DNA from: UBA8437 sp003445035
GTDB taxonomy: Bacteria > Planctomycetota > Planctomycetia > Planctomycetales > Planctomycetaceae
DNA length: 7,275 nucleotides
Direction: 5' to 3'
Assembly: GCA_937901285.1 (NCBI GenBank)
Contig: CALCHI010000099.1
Coordinates: 1-7,275, forward strand
Shown in pieces: positions 1-6,956 of the stretch (positions are counted from its first letter, which is position 1; each line of letters starts with the position of its first letter). The position numbers and the translations under genes are program-made. A model generated the notes under the pieces. That model saw nothing but the letters and a program-made list of their open reading frames with translations, was not told the DNA's origin and made no database searches.

Positions 1-1347
1 TACTGGCTGGACGAGAAACAGTGGGTGCCGGTGGTGCACTTGTCCGAGGAAGTGGCCGACGATCTGCGTGGAGATCCCTTCGACGTGGCCGCCGACGCCC
101 AGGACGGGAAGGACTTCTACAGCTACAACCGTCACTGCGCCAATTGCCACAGCACCTTCGCGCTGGGTGATCTGATGCTCAGGGCCTTTCCCCGGATGGG
201 GCGGTATTCGCCTCACAGTATCCATTTCTCGATGTCCGGGTTCATCGCTGACGCCCACCCGGGACTCTGGCCCACTGGAAAGCGATCATTTGATCTCTCG
301 CAGGACCAGATGACGTCGATCATGGGGCAGGTCACCCAGTGGACGGCTGCCGAGCACGGAGTGACGATGGGGGTCAGTTGCGGGGCCTGTCATCTGGGGG
401 TGAAAGAACACGCCGAGGGGCGAATGAAGAAGCCGCCCTTCTTCCCCAACAGCCCCCACCTCTTTGTCGAGTACGCCGATGAGGAAAAAAAGAAGAACAT
501 TGAATTCGGTCGGTCCTACCGCACGATCAACTCCATTTGCGCCCGCTGTCATACCGGAAAACGGCCCGAGTTCGGCGCAGGGATGTCGACCTGGAATTCG
601 GTCGAATTCACCGATGCGTTTCGGGGGGCCTGTTTTCAGGAGGCGACCTGCGTGCATTGCCATGAGCCCCACAAACCGATCGGCAAGACCTGGACGCGGA
701 CGCCGGCCCAGGATGATGCCATGTGCATCCAGTGTCACAAGCGGTTTGTCGACGACCGGCTTCTGGTGGCCCACACACACCACAAGGTCGGGTCGTCCGG
801 AAGCCGATGCATGGACTGCCATATGCCCCGTCTCAACGAAGGGTTGCAGGACATCGTTCGAACACACCTGATCTACAACCCGACCAACGCGGACATGATC
901 GAGTCGAACGAGCCGAACGCCTGCAACCTGTGTCACGTCGACAAGCCGATCGACTGGACGGTGAAGCACCTGGGTGAGTGGTACGGCGCGGAGTTCAACG
1001 ACAAGAGTATCGCGTTCAGCTACAAACCTCGGGAGCAGCCGGTCGCCGTCGGCTGGCTGAAACACCACCGCGAGGCGGTGCGACTGGTCGGCGCCGATTG
1101 CCTGGTCCGAAGCGGAGCGGCGTGGGCCCTGGAAGATCTTGTGGATGCGCTGGATGACGAGTTCATGCTGAATCGGCAATTCGCTCGTCGAGGGATCGAG
1201 AAACTGGTTGGACGGTCGCTGGATTCGACCGGTTATCGGTTCTACATGACCCGTCCGGAGCGGAAGGGTTCTCTGGAGAGGATACGGGGCGAGTGGCTGA
1301 AGGCCGGGCCACCACCTGTGGCGTCGGAGGCCGGGGGCGGCGAGTGA
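1..1347 (+). CDS. Multiheme c-type cytochrome, 5'-truncated by the window edge (7 CxxCH visible)
   Basis: The frame is open from the first base (Tyr-Trp-Leu-Asp...) to TGA at 1345-1347, giving 448 visible residues. The GTG at 25 is internal: residues before it match the downstream paralogue, whose Tyr204 aligns with the first visible residue, so about 200 N-terminal residues are missing. Seven CxxCH heme-attachment motifs are visible: CANCH (codons from 136), CGACH (from 379), CARCH, CVHCH, CIQCH, CMDCH and CNLCH. An eighth, plus a signal sequence, probably lies upstream, as in the paralogue. Conserved extra histidines, notably HTHH shortly before CMDCH, could be distal heme ligands. After the last heme comes a helical tail with LNRQFARRGIE and GYRFY, resembling a HEAT-like repeat region. 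The family resembles cytochrome c554-type multiheme proteins. The likely role is extracytoplasmic electron transfer or redox catalysis; the substrate is unknown. The next gene starts 31 nt downstream. Confidence 0.9.
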   Translation, partial: YWLDEKQWVPVVHLSEEVADDLRGDPFDVAADAQDGKDFYSYNRHCANCHSTFALGDLMLRAFPRMGRYSPHSIHFSMSGFIADAHPGLWPTGKRSFDLSQDQMTSIMGQVTQWTAAEHGVTMGVSCGACHLGVKEHAEGRMKKPPFFPNSPHLFVEYADEEKKKNIEFGRSYRTINSICARCHTGKRPEFGAGMSTWNSVEFTDAFRGACFQEATCVHCHEPHKPIGKTWTRTPAQDDAMCIQCHKRFVDDRLLVAHTHHKVGSSGSRCMDCHMPRLNEGLQDIVRTHLIYNPTNADMIESNEPNACNLCHVDKPIDWTVKHLGEWYGAEFNDKSIAFSYKPREQPVAVGWLKHHREAVRLVGADCLVRSGAAWALEDLVDALDDEFMLNRQFARRGIEKLVGRSLDSTGYRFYMTRPERKGSLERIRGEWLKAGPPPVASEAGGGE

Positions 1348-1378
1348 CGGTTCGGGGTGGCGTCAGCCGGGGGGATGC

Positions 1379-3304
1379 ATGCGAGGCGGCCGGACGAGGA
1401 CGTGGGTGGCCACCGTGCTGGTCTCCGGTGCCGCCCTGGCCAGCTGGTGGTGGATGGGTCGCGAACGGGGGCCGGCTCGGGAACCGGAGCGTGCCCGGCC
1501 GTCCGCGGCGCAATCGCTGCCGGCCCGCGCGATCGGGCAGGGGCGTCTGATCGGATGGTGGCCGGCGGTTCCCCGTCAGGTGGCCATTGCTGCGAAGAGG
1601 ACGTCGTCGGAGGGCAGCAGCAACGTCCATCCTGCCGATTATGCTGGTCCCGACCGCTGCCGCCGATGCCATCCGCAAAATCACAAGTCCTGGAGTCGCC
1701 ATGCGCATCGGTTGATGAACACCGTGGCGACCGATGAAACCGTGCTTGGTGATTTTTCGGGACGCTCCGCACTCCATCATCTTGGCGGACGGGCCACGTT
1801 CTTCGGTGGCAAGAGCGGGCATCCCGGCTGGTGGATGCGGTTGGTGCGGGGCGATGTCGACCGAACCTACCGAGTCACCCAGACCATCGGGTCACGGTTC
1901 TACCAGTATTATGTCGGCCGGCTTGTCCGAGGCCCCGAACCCCCAGGTCATCACTTCTACACGACCGATCATGTACTGCCGTTCGGGTACTGGCTGGACC
2001 GACGTCGTTGGGTGCCGGTGGTGCACGTACACCGCGAGTTGCCCGAACTGGATCGGGAGGATCCGTTTGCGGATTCCGGCGTGCTGAGACGGTTTGCACC
2101 TTATGCACAGGGCTGCAACGGTTGCCACACGACGTTCGCCCTGGGCGACATGTTCACCCGCGAACCACTCAGGTTGGCCGGCCACGCACCGTGGAAGTTG
2201 CACTGGAGTCTGGGCGACTACATCGAGGAAAACCGATCTCAGTTCTTTTCCGGCGAACGGGCGGCGGGGTCAATCAACGAGGAGGAACTTCAGGAACTGG
2301 GACGGACGCTGGCGGGGATGGACGCCCGAGAGTTCGGCGTCACACTGGGGGTCAGCTGCGAAGCCTGCCACCTGGGCAGTCGCCGCCACGCCGATGATCC
2401 GAAACAACTGCCCGGCTTCGCTCCGGAAAGTCCTCATCTTCTGGCTGAGACGCCGGGAGAGAGGATTGATCCGGGCCGAACTCACGCGAATCTCAACTGG
2501 GCCTGCGCAAGGTGTCACGCCGGGTCGCGGTCGGAATTTGCGGCCGGGATGGGGACGTGGAATTCGATCGAGTACACCGATGCGACTCGTGGTGGGTGTT
2601 ACTCCCAGTTGAAGTGCATCGACTGCCACGACCCCCATCAGGCGATTGGACCGCGTTGGACACGGACCCCCGCCCAGGACGAAGCGGTCTGTCTGAAGTG
2701 TCACCAGGAATTCGTCGCCGCCGACACCCGCCGCCAACATACTCATCACCTGGCCGGATCGGGGGGGGCCGGGTGCCTGGATTGCCACATGCCTCGTATC
2801 AACGAGGGGCTCCAGGACCTCGTGCGGACGCACACCATTTTCTCGCCCAACCACCGCGGCATGCTCGAGTCCAACCATCCCAATGCCTGCAATCTGTGCC
2901 ACGTCGAACGGTCGATTGACTGGACGCTGCAGTGGCTGCATCGATGGTACGGGACGGAGGCGGATCGGCTGGTGCTGGGTCGGACGTACACCGATCGGAA
3001 GGGACCCGTCGGGGCCGGTTGGCTGGAGAGCGAGGACGAAGCCGTGCGGCTGGTCGGGACCGACGCGGTCCTGAGACAGCGGGCCGGGTGGTCGTTACGG
3101 CTGCTACTTGAGAGGCTCGATGATGAATTCCTGATCAATCGGCAGTTCGCCACCAAGGGGATCGAGGACATGCTGGGCGTGGTTCTGGAGGACCTGGGGT
3201 ACCGGTTTCACGGTTCGCCCGATGAGCGGCGGCCCGGGCTGGAGCGTTTGCGTGAGACGTTGCTGGGACATGAGGAAGAGGTGAGCGGGGATGAGGAACG
3301 ATGA
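1379..3304 (+). CDS. Octaheme c-type cytochrome (cytochrome c554-like), secreted or membrane-anchored
   Basis: This 641-residue protein carries eight CxxCH motifs at residues 94 (CRRCH), 246 (CNGCH), 327 (CEACH), 376 (CARCH), 413 (CIDCH), 438 (CLKCH), 466 (CLDCH) and 504 (CNLCH). The N-terminus has Arg at 2, 5 and 7, then a hydrophobic stretch at about 9-25. It is a signal peptide or signal anchor, so heme attachment would occur outside the cytoplasm. No lipobox Cys is seen. A low-complexity linker of about 60 residues precedes the first heme, which sits in a c554-like context (CRRCHPQNHKSW). From residue 204 on it aligns with the preceding gene, including HTHH before the seventh heme, SNHPNACNLCHV, and the HEAT-like tail with LINRQFATKGIE. 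The ATG at 1379 is the first in-frame start; only a run of six G precedes it, so its Shine-Dalgarno is weak. The stop overlaps the next gene's ATG (ATGA), implying translational coupling. The redox partner and substrate are not evident. Confidence 0.92.
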   Translation: MRGGRTRTWVATVLVSGAALASWWWMGRERGPAREPERARPSAAQSLPARAIGQGRLIGWWPAVPRQVAIAAKRTSSEGSSNVHPADYAGPDRCRRCHPQNHKSWSRHAHRLMNTVATDETVLGDFSGRSALHHLGGRATFFGGKSGHPGWWMRLVRGDVDRTYRVTQTIGSRFYQYYVGRLVRGPEPPGHHFYTTDHVLPFGYWLDRRRWVPVVHVHRELPELDREDPFADSGVLRRFAPYAQGCNGCHTTFALGDMFTREPLRLAGHAPWKLHWSLGDYIEENRSQFFSGERAAGSINEEELQELGRTLAGMDAREFGVTLGVSCEACHLGSRRHADDPKQLPGFAPESPHLLAETPGERIDPGRTHANLNWACARCHAGSRSEFAAGMGTWNSIEYTDATRGGCYSQLKCIDCHDPHQAIGPRWTRTPAQDEAVCLKCHQEFVAADTRRQHTHHLAGSGGAGCLDCHMPRINEGLQDLVRTHTIFSPNHRGMLESNHPNACNLCHVERSIDWTLQWLHRWYGTEADRLVLGRTYTDRKGPVGAGWLESEDEAVRLVGTDAVLRQRAGWSLRLLLERLDDEFLINRQFATKGIEDMLGVVLEDLGYRFHGSPDERRPGLERLRETLLGHEEEVSGDEER

Positions 3305-4443
3305 GCGGCCAGGCGTTGACGGGCTCCGGAGGGGACGGTCGGGTTGGTTGGCAACCCGGCTGGATTCTTTCGCCTCGCCACGATCTGGCCTGGTTCCTGC
3401 TGCTTCCGATGTCTGCGGTGCTGATCGCCATCGGGTGTCATCACTGGCTGCCTTTTGTCGCCCTGGTCTCGGTGAATCTCTGGATCACCATTCCGCACCA
3501 CTGTGCCACCTGGGTACGGACCTACGGGCTGGAAGAGGACTGGCAGAGGTGGAGGGGGCGGCTGCTGCTGGGACCGCTGATGATCGGTGCGGTGGCGATG
3601 ATGGGGCATCACTGGGCCCCAACGACATTGCTGCTGGTGGTGACGATGTGGGATCACCAGCACAGCATCATGCAGCAGCACGGGTTTGCTCGGATCTACG
3701 ACTTCAAGGCGGGAACCGGGACGCCGCGGACCGGACGGTTCGACCTGGCCGTCAACTGGGTGCTCTACGGCAACATGTTTCTGACGGCGCCTCTGTTCGT
3801 GCAGTACTGGGTCCGTGAACTGTTCACCTGGCAGGTGCCCGTCGGCGTCGATGCGGTGCAGATGTTACAGGGAGGCAGTTGGGCGGTCACCAGTGGCGTG
3901 CTGGTCGCCTATGGGCTGCATCTGGTGGCCTGTCTCCGGCGTGGTGACGGCGTCAACCCGGTCAAGTTGCTGTTCCTGTTGGCCAGTTACGCGATGTGGT
4001 ACGTCACCGCATGGCACACCGATTCGATCCTCGTCTTCGGGATCGCTCACAGGTTGATGCACGGCGTGCAGTACATGGTGATCGTGAGGGTGTACCTGGC
4101 GAGAAAGGCTCGGGATCGTGGTGACGCGGGGGGCGGGCTGGGTCTGAGCCTGGCCGGTCGAGGCGGGCTGTGGCGATTTGTGGGAATCAGCCTGCTTTAT
4201 GCGATCGTTTTTCAGGTCGTTGTGGGGCAACCTCAGCCATTGGAAACGTTCGGATTCGGGGTGTTCGAATTCAACTCGGTCTACGAAGCGATTCCCGAAC
4301 TGGGGATCGGGCGGTTCACCAGCCGCGAGATGTACGCGTTGTTTGCCACGGCGATGGTCGATGCGGTGGCGATGGTCCACTACTACTTCGACAGTTTCAT
4401 CTGGAAGGTCAGTGACCATCGAGTCCGGGAGGGGTTGCAGTGA
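3301..4443 (+). CDS. Polytopic His-rich integral membrane protein of unrecognised family
   Basis: This 380-residue protein has several hydrophobic segments, approximately at 29-45, 50-65, 88-101, 107-117, 150-166, 194-211, 221-237, 255-266, 290-308 and 344-360. It shares a motif set with the N-terminal domain of the protein encoded convergently at 5081-6835: a His-His pair (66-67), W117 and H121 followed by GFARIYDFK (128-136), NPVKLL (219-224), DSIL (241-244), H254 in HGVQYMVIV, and H360 in HYYFDSFIWKV. Five histidines are invariant between the two, which suggests metal or heme b ligands near the membrane. That is inference; I cannot place it in a named family. The start ATG overlaps the octaheme cytochrome stop, and GAGGA (3293-3297) sits just upstream with a short 3-nt spacer. 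Genetic coupling to two cytochromes makes a membrane redox partner or anchor plausible. A desaturase-like or carotenoid-cleaving-like membrane metalloenzyme is an alternative. Confidence 0.85.
   Translation: MSGQALTGSGGDGRVGWQPGWILSPRHDLAWFLLLPMSAVLIAIGCHHWLPFVALVSVNLWITIPHHCATWVRTYGLEEDWQRWRGRLLLGPLMIGAVAMMGHHWAPTTLLLVVTMWDHQHSIMQQHGFARIYDFKAGTGTPRTGRFDLAVNWVLYGNMFLTAPLFVQYWVRELFTWQVPVGVDAVQMLQGGSWAVTSGVLVAYGLHLVACLRRGDGVNPVKLLFLLASYAMWYVTAWHTDSILVFGIAHRLMHGVQYMVIVRVYLARKARDRGDAGGGLGLSLAGRGGLWRFVGISLLYAIVFQVVVGQPQPLETFGFGVFEFNSVYEAIPELGIGRFTSREMYALFATAMVDAVAMVHYYFDSFIWKVSDHRVREGLQ
4428..4432 (+). promoter_or_regulatory. Shine-Dalgarno for the GTG start at 4440
   Basis: GGAGG lies 7 nt before the GTG at 4440, inside the end of the preceding gene. 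It supports the GTG as the genuine start of the downstream gene, which overlaps the upstream stop as GTGA. Confidence 0.6.
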
Positions 4444-5063
4444 CAGCCGGGACACGGAGGGCGATTGGTGGCGCGGTGGCGGTGATGTTGCTGTTCGTGG
4501 CGGTGTGGGTCTGGGCCGAGAATCGTCCGGTCAGCCAGAGCGTCGCTGCGTTGGTGGCCGCCTCAGGGGCAGGGCTGGCCGGATGGCGGCCGAGATGGGC
4601 CTCCGGCGGAGGGGGGTACAGAATCGTGCTGCTGATCGGGTTGCCGGCGGTTGTGCTGGCAGCGTTCGAAGCGGGCGACGGTGGTCTGGTGGTTACGTCG
4701 ACCAGGGCCGGTGCCGAGCAGTTGTACCTGCCACGACGAATCAACTACGCCGACGTGATGATCGGGCTCTACCCGGATCGGGACGTGTATCGTTTCCTGA
4801 AAGCGCAGCAGATGGGTCTGTGTCGCCAGCAGGTGGTGCCCTCTGCCGGGGCCTGCCGTGAACTGGGCCCGGTGACGCTTCAGGAAATCCGCAGGGAACT
4901 GGAACGGGCCATCCAGACGGGTGTGACCAGCAATGAGGACCTGTTGCGGATTTACGTCGAGGTTCTGGAGGAGGCTGGAGACGGAGATGCGGTCATCCAG
5001 GCCAGGCAGGCCCTGTTTCTCCACCACCCGAATCGTCGACCAAAGGATGCGGATTCCGAGTGA
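4440..5063 (+). CDS. Small membrane-anchored protein with TPR-like helical tail, function unknown
   Basis: This 207-residue protein has two hydrophobic segments, at about 10-26 (ending VWVWAEN) and 61-77 (RIVLLIGLPAVVLAAFEAG). A hydrophilic, mostly helical C-terminal half of about 130 residues follows. Residues about 165-197 contain a pattern like a single degenerate TPR: LLRIYVEVLEEAGDGDAV, then ALFLHHP. Two cysteines (128 and 139) are present, but no CxxCH. The GTG start is preferred because GGAGG lies 7 nt upstream and the GTGA overlap with the preceding gene implies coupling. I do not recognise the family. Position and architecture suggest an accessory subunit of the His-rich membrane protein. 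Together the two genes resemble, in split form, the fused membrane-TPR protein encoded convergently at 5081-6835; this is inference. The stop lies 17 nt from the convergent gene's stop. Confidence 0.75.
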   Translation: MTAGTRRAIGGAVAVMLLFVAVWVWAENRPVSQSVAALVAASGAGLAGWRPRWASGGGGYRIVLLIGLPAVVLAAFEAGDGGLVVTSTRAGAEQLYLPRRINYADVMIGLYPDRDVYRFLKAQQMGLCRQQVVPSAGACRELGPVTLQEIRRELERAIQTGVTSNEDLLRIYVEVLEEAGDGDAVIQARQALFLHHPNRRPKDADSE

Positions 5064-5080
5064 CGACGGTTCCGGGAATG

Positions 5081-6835
5081 TCACTGCTGCCGGCCGAGAG
5101 ACTCAAGTTGTTGTTGAGCCGCCTCGAGGTGTGCTCCGCCCTGTCCATCCTCACCGAGAAGTTTGACGGCGTTCCGAAGATGTAACCGGGCCTTGTCAAT
5201 CTCTCCGGAGGTTCGATAGAGACCTCCGAGGCCGAGCGAAGCGACGGCGAAACGAGGCTGGATTGCAAGAGCCTGGAGGTAGTGCTTCTCGGCGCGGGTG
5301 ATGTCGTTCAACGACTGGTAGGCCGCACCGAGAGCAAAGTGCGCGTGATGGACCTGGTCGGAGAGCGGGTCGAGTTCCAGCGAGCGGAGGTAGTGATCCA
5401 CGGCCGACCGGGGGTCCTTTTCGGCCGCCGCGACCAGGCCGCGGTTGTAGTGTGCCTTGGCATTACCGTCACCGGACAGTGTCAGCGCGCGATCAAGCGA
5501 CTTGCCGGCTGCGGCGAGGTTTCCAGCAGCGTAGTGACGTGTCCCGAGAGTCAGGTGCGCGTGGTCGTAGCGGGGCACCATGCGGACCAGGTGCTGGTAC
5601 CTCGTCAAGTCCCGGCGGTTGCGCTCCTCCTTGGAAACATAAATGCCCGAGTCCCACCACTGGGTGAGCGTCAGGGCGGTGACGGCCGCGACGAATGGGA
5701 TCCACTTGGACGCGTGTCGCAGCCCGTCGGTCAGGGGCCGGGAGTCATCTCCGGCGTTGTCACCGGAGATGCCCAATCCGGCCCGGGTTCCCTTTTCGCG
5801 GACTTTCCAGATGAAGCCGTCGAAATAGAAATGGAGCAGTGTCGAGGTCCAGACCAGGCCAATCAGTATGTTCTGGATTGGAGGAAAGGCGATTTGAGCC
5901 TGGAGATTGCCGAGGAAGCCGTATCCGACGATCAGACCGACGTAGAGTCCCAACATCGGACCGCTGCGGCGAAACAGGAATCGGGAAAAACTGCCCACGT
6001 TCGGATCACGGTCGACTCGCTTGAGATTGAAGACCCAGACGATGGCAAGGTACTGCACGTCGTGGAAGAGTTCGAACAGCGCAATCCCGAACAGGATGCT
6101 GTCCACCTCGACCATTGCGTACCACCAGTAGCCGAAACTGATGGCCATGGTCAGCAGCTTGAGAGGATTGGGGGATTGCCCCCTGGAGGCACCCTGCGAC
6201 AGGTGAACGATGTAGGTGAGGGTCACCAGCGCGGTGACGGCATTCCACAGGTTCCGAAAACCGTCGATCCACACCGGATCGAGCGTGGCTCCACCGGTCT
6301 GGTAAAATGCCTCGAGCATCTGGTAGACGCGACCATCGGAGTTGATTAATCCGACTCCGAACCAGGAGAGGCACAGCAGCCAGTCAAGCCGGGCGGTCCG
6401 GGGATGGTGGTTTGCGATTTTGGCGTCGTAAATGCGGGCGAATCCATAAACCTGCATCAGGCCGTGCCAGAAACCCCACAGCACCAGGATCACCATCATG
6501 CCCTGACGCAGTTCGGTGAACAGCAGGGGCAGGGTTGTGGCCAAAAGTAACGCCGGCACGAGCGTAAACCGCAGTCGAAAGCGGCGGAAAAGCGATCGGT
6601 CACCGTAGGCCCGCATCAGGCCTGGCAGGTGGTGTCCGGTGGCACCAAATGCGGTTACGAAGGCATAGATCAGGTCCGGCGAATACCTCTGTCGCGACAA
6701 CCACAGGAGGGGCAGGATCAGCAAAGGTGTGGCGATGAACAGGACGAGGTCCCAAGTGCCACTGATTATCCAGGGAGATTGGGAGACCGGAGCCGGAGTG
6801 GTTGCCGAGTCATCCTGGGCGGTCTCCTGGTTCAA
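5081..6835 (-). CDS. Polytopic His-rich membrane protein fused to C-terminal TPR domain
   Basis: A 584-residue protein on the minus strand, counted from the TTG at 6835-6833. The N-terminal ~350 residues form a multi-TM domain paralogous to the protein at 3301-4443. Matching motifs are His-His (68-69), H124 followed by GFARIYDAK, NPLKLL, DSIL, H258 in HDVQYLAIV, and H335 in HFYFDGFIWKV. A further TM at about 378-393 (WIPFVAAVTALTLTQWW) links to a C-terminal soluble region with about four TPRs (roughly residues 422-560). These show the usual Ala/Gly/Tyr spacing, e.g. AKAHYNRGLVAAAEKD and SLELDP. TPRs usually mediate protein-protein contacts, so the tail may dock a partner such as a cytochrome. 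Start choice: an in-frame TTG at 6859 would add 8 residues, but it lacks a good ribosome site, whereas the TTG at 6835 has AGGAG 7 nt upstream. The large frame on the opposite strand at 5282-6349 is a shadow of this gene. Confidence 0.87.
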   Translation of the reverse strand: MNQETAQDDSATTPAPVSQSPWIISGTWDLVLFIATPLLILPLLWLSRQRYSPDLIYAFVTAFGATGHHLPGLMRAYGDRSLFRRFRLRFTLVPALLLATTLPLLFTELRQGMMVILVLWGFWHGLMQVYGFARIYDAKIANHHPRTARLDWLLCLSWFGVGLINSDGRVYQMLEAFYQTGGATLDPVWIDGFRNLWNAVTALVTLTYIVHLSQGASRGQSPNPLKLLTMAISFGYWWYAMVEVDSILFGIALFELFHDVQYLAIVWVFNLKRVDRDPNVGSFSRFLFRRSGPMLGLYVGLIVGYGFLGNLQAQIAFPPIQNILIGLVWTSTLLHFYFDGFIWKVREKGTRAGLGISGDNAGDDSRPLTDGLRHASKWIPFVAAVTALTLTQWWDSGIYVSKEERNRRDLTRYQHLVRMVPRYDHAHLTLGTRHYAAGNLAAAGKSLDRALTLSGDGNAKAHYNRGLVAAAEKDPRSAVDHYLRSLELDPLSDQVHHAHFALGAAYQSLNDITRAEKHYLQALAIQPRFAVASLGLGGLYRTSGEIDKARLHLRNAVKLLGEDGQGGAHLEAAQQQLESLGRQQ

Positions 6836-6842
6836 CGGGTCA

Positions 6843-6847
6843 CTCCT
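6843..6847 (-). promoter_or_regulatory. Shine-Dalgarno deciding the TTG start at 6835
   Basis: On the minus strand AGGAG (6847 down to 6843) is followed by a 7-nt spacer (TGACCCG) and TTG at 6835. This near-ideal arrangement favours the inner TTG over the in-frame TTG at 6859. Confidence 0.6.
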
Positions 6848-6912
6848 GGACGTTCTCAATCCGGTGAGAAGGGACGCATGGGGTGTCGTCTCGGTTTGAC
6901 GCTGTACGACCC

Positions 6913-6942
6913 AGTATAGGCGGCCTCAGTGGGGCGTGCGAA
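6913..6942 (-). promoter_or_regulatory. Candidate sigma70-type promoter for the membrane-TPR gene
   Basis: On the minus strand a -10-like TATACT (6918-6913) lies 18 nt after TTCGCA (6942-6937), which matches 4 of 6 positions of TTGACA. Transcription would start near 6906, leaving a leader of about 70 nt before the TTG at 6835. TATACT stands out in an otherwise GC-rich gap. The assignment rests on consensus likeness alone, and host sigma-factor preferences are unknown. Confidence 0.35.
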
Positions 6943-6948
6943 GAGGCC
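6922..6948. repeat. Inverted repeat GGCCTC / GAGGCC with 15-nt loop
   Basis: GGCCTC at 6922-6927 and GAGGCC at 6943-6948 are perfect 6-bp inverted arms. They lie just past the stop of the EPKS-repeat gene and straddle the candidate -35 box. They could form a weak hairpin (terminator without a T-run) or an operator, or be chance in GC-rich DNA. Confidence 0.3.
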
Positions 6949-6956
6949 AAAGCGGT

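Noticed and set aside
286..1179. 297-codon open frame on the minus strand
   Set aside because: It is antisense to the first multiheme cytochrome, which is validated by seven CxxCH motifs and a paralogue. It shows no domain and is a shadow frame.
1163..1822. Minus-strand frame spanning the junction between the two cytochrome genes
   Set aside because: Its product is Arg/Pro-rich low complexity, typical of a noncoding frame in GC-rich DNA, and it overlaps both real genes.
2761..2768. Run of eight G in the second cytochrome, considered as a phase-variation tract
   Set aside because: The frame is intact on both sides and aligns with the paralogue; the run arises from Gly codons, and nothing suggests slippage-based control.
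3301..4443. Assignment of the His-rich membrane protein to the Brp/Blh carotene dioxygenase or fatty acid desaturase families
   Set aside because: It is polytopic with conserved histidines, but I do not see the histidine-box spacing or hallmark motifs of those families, so I left the family unnamed.
5282..6349. 355-codon open frame on the plus strand
   Set aside because: It lies entirely antisense to the membrane-TPR gene, whose product has clear TM and TPR structure and a paralogue. The plus-strand product has no recognisable domain and is a GC-rich shadow frame.
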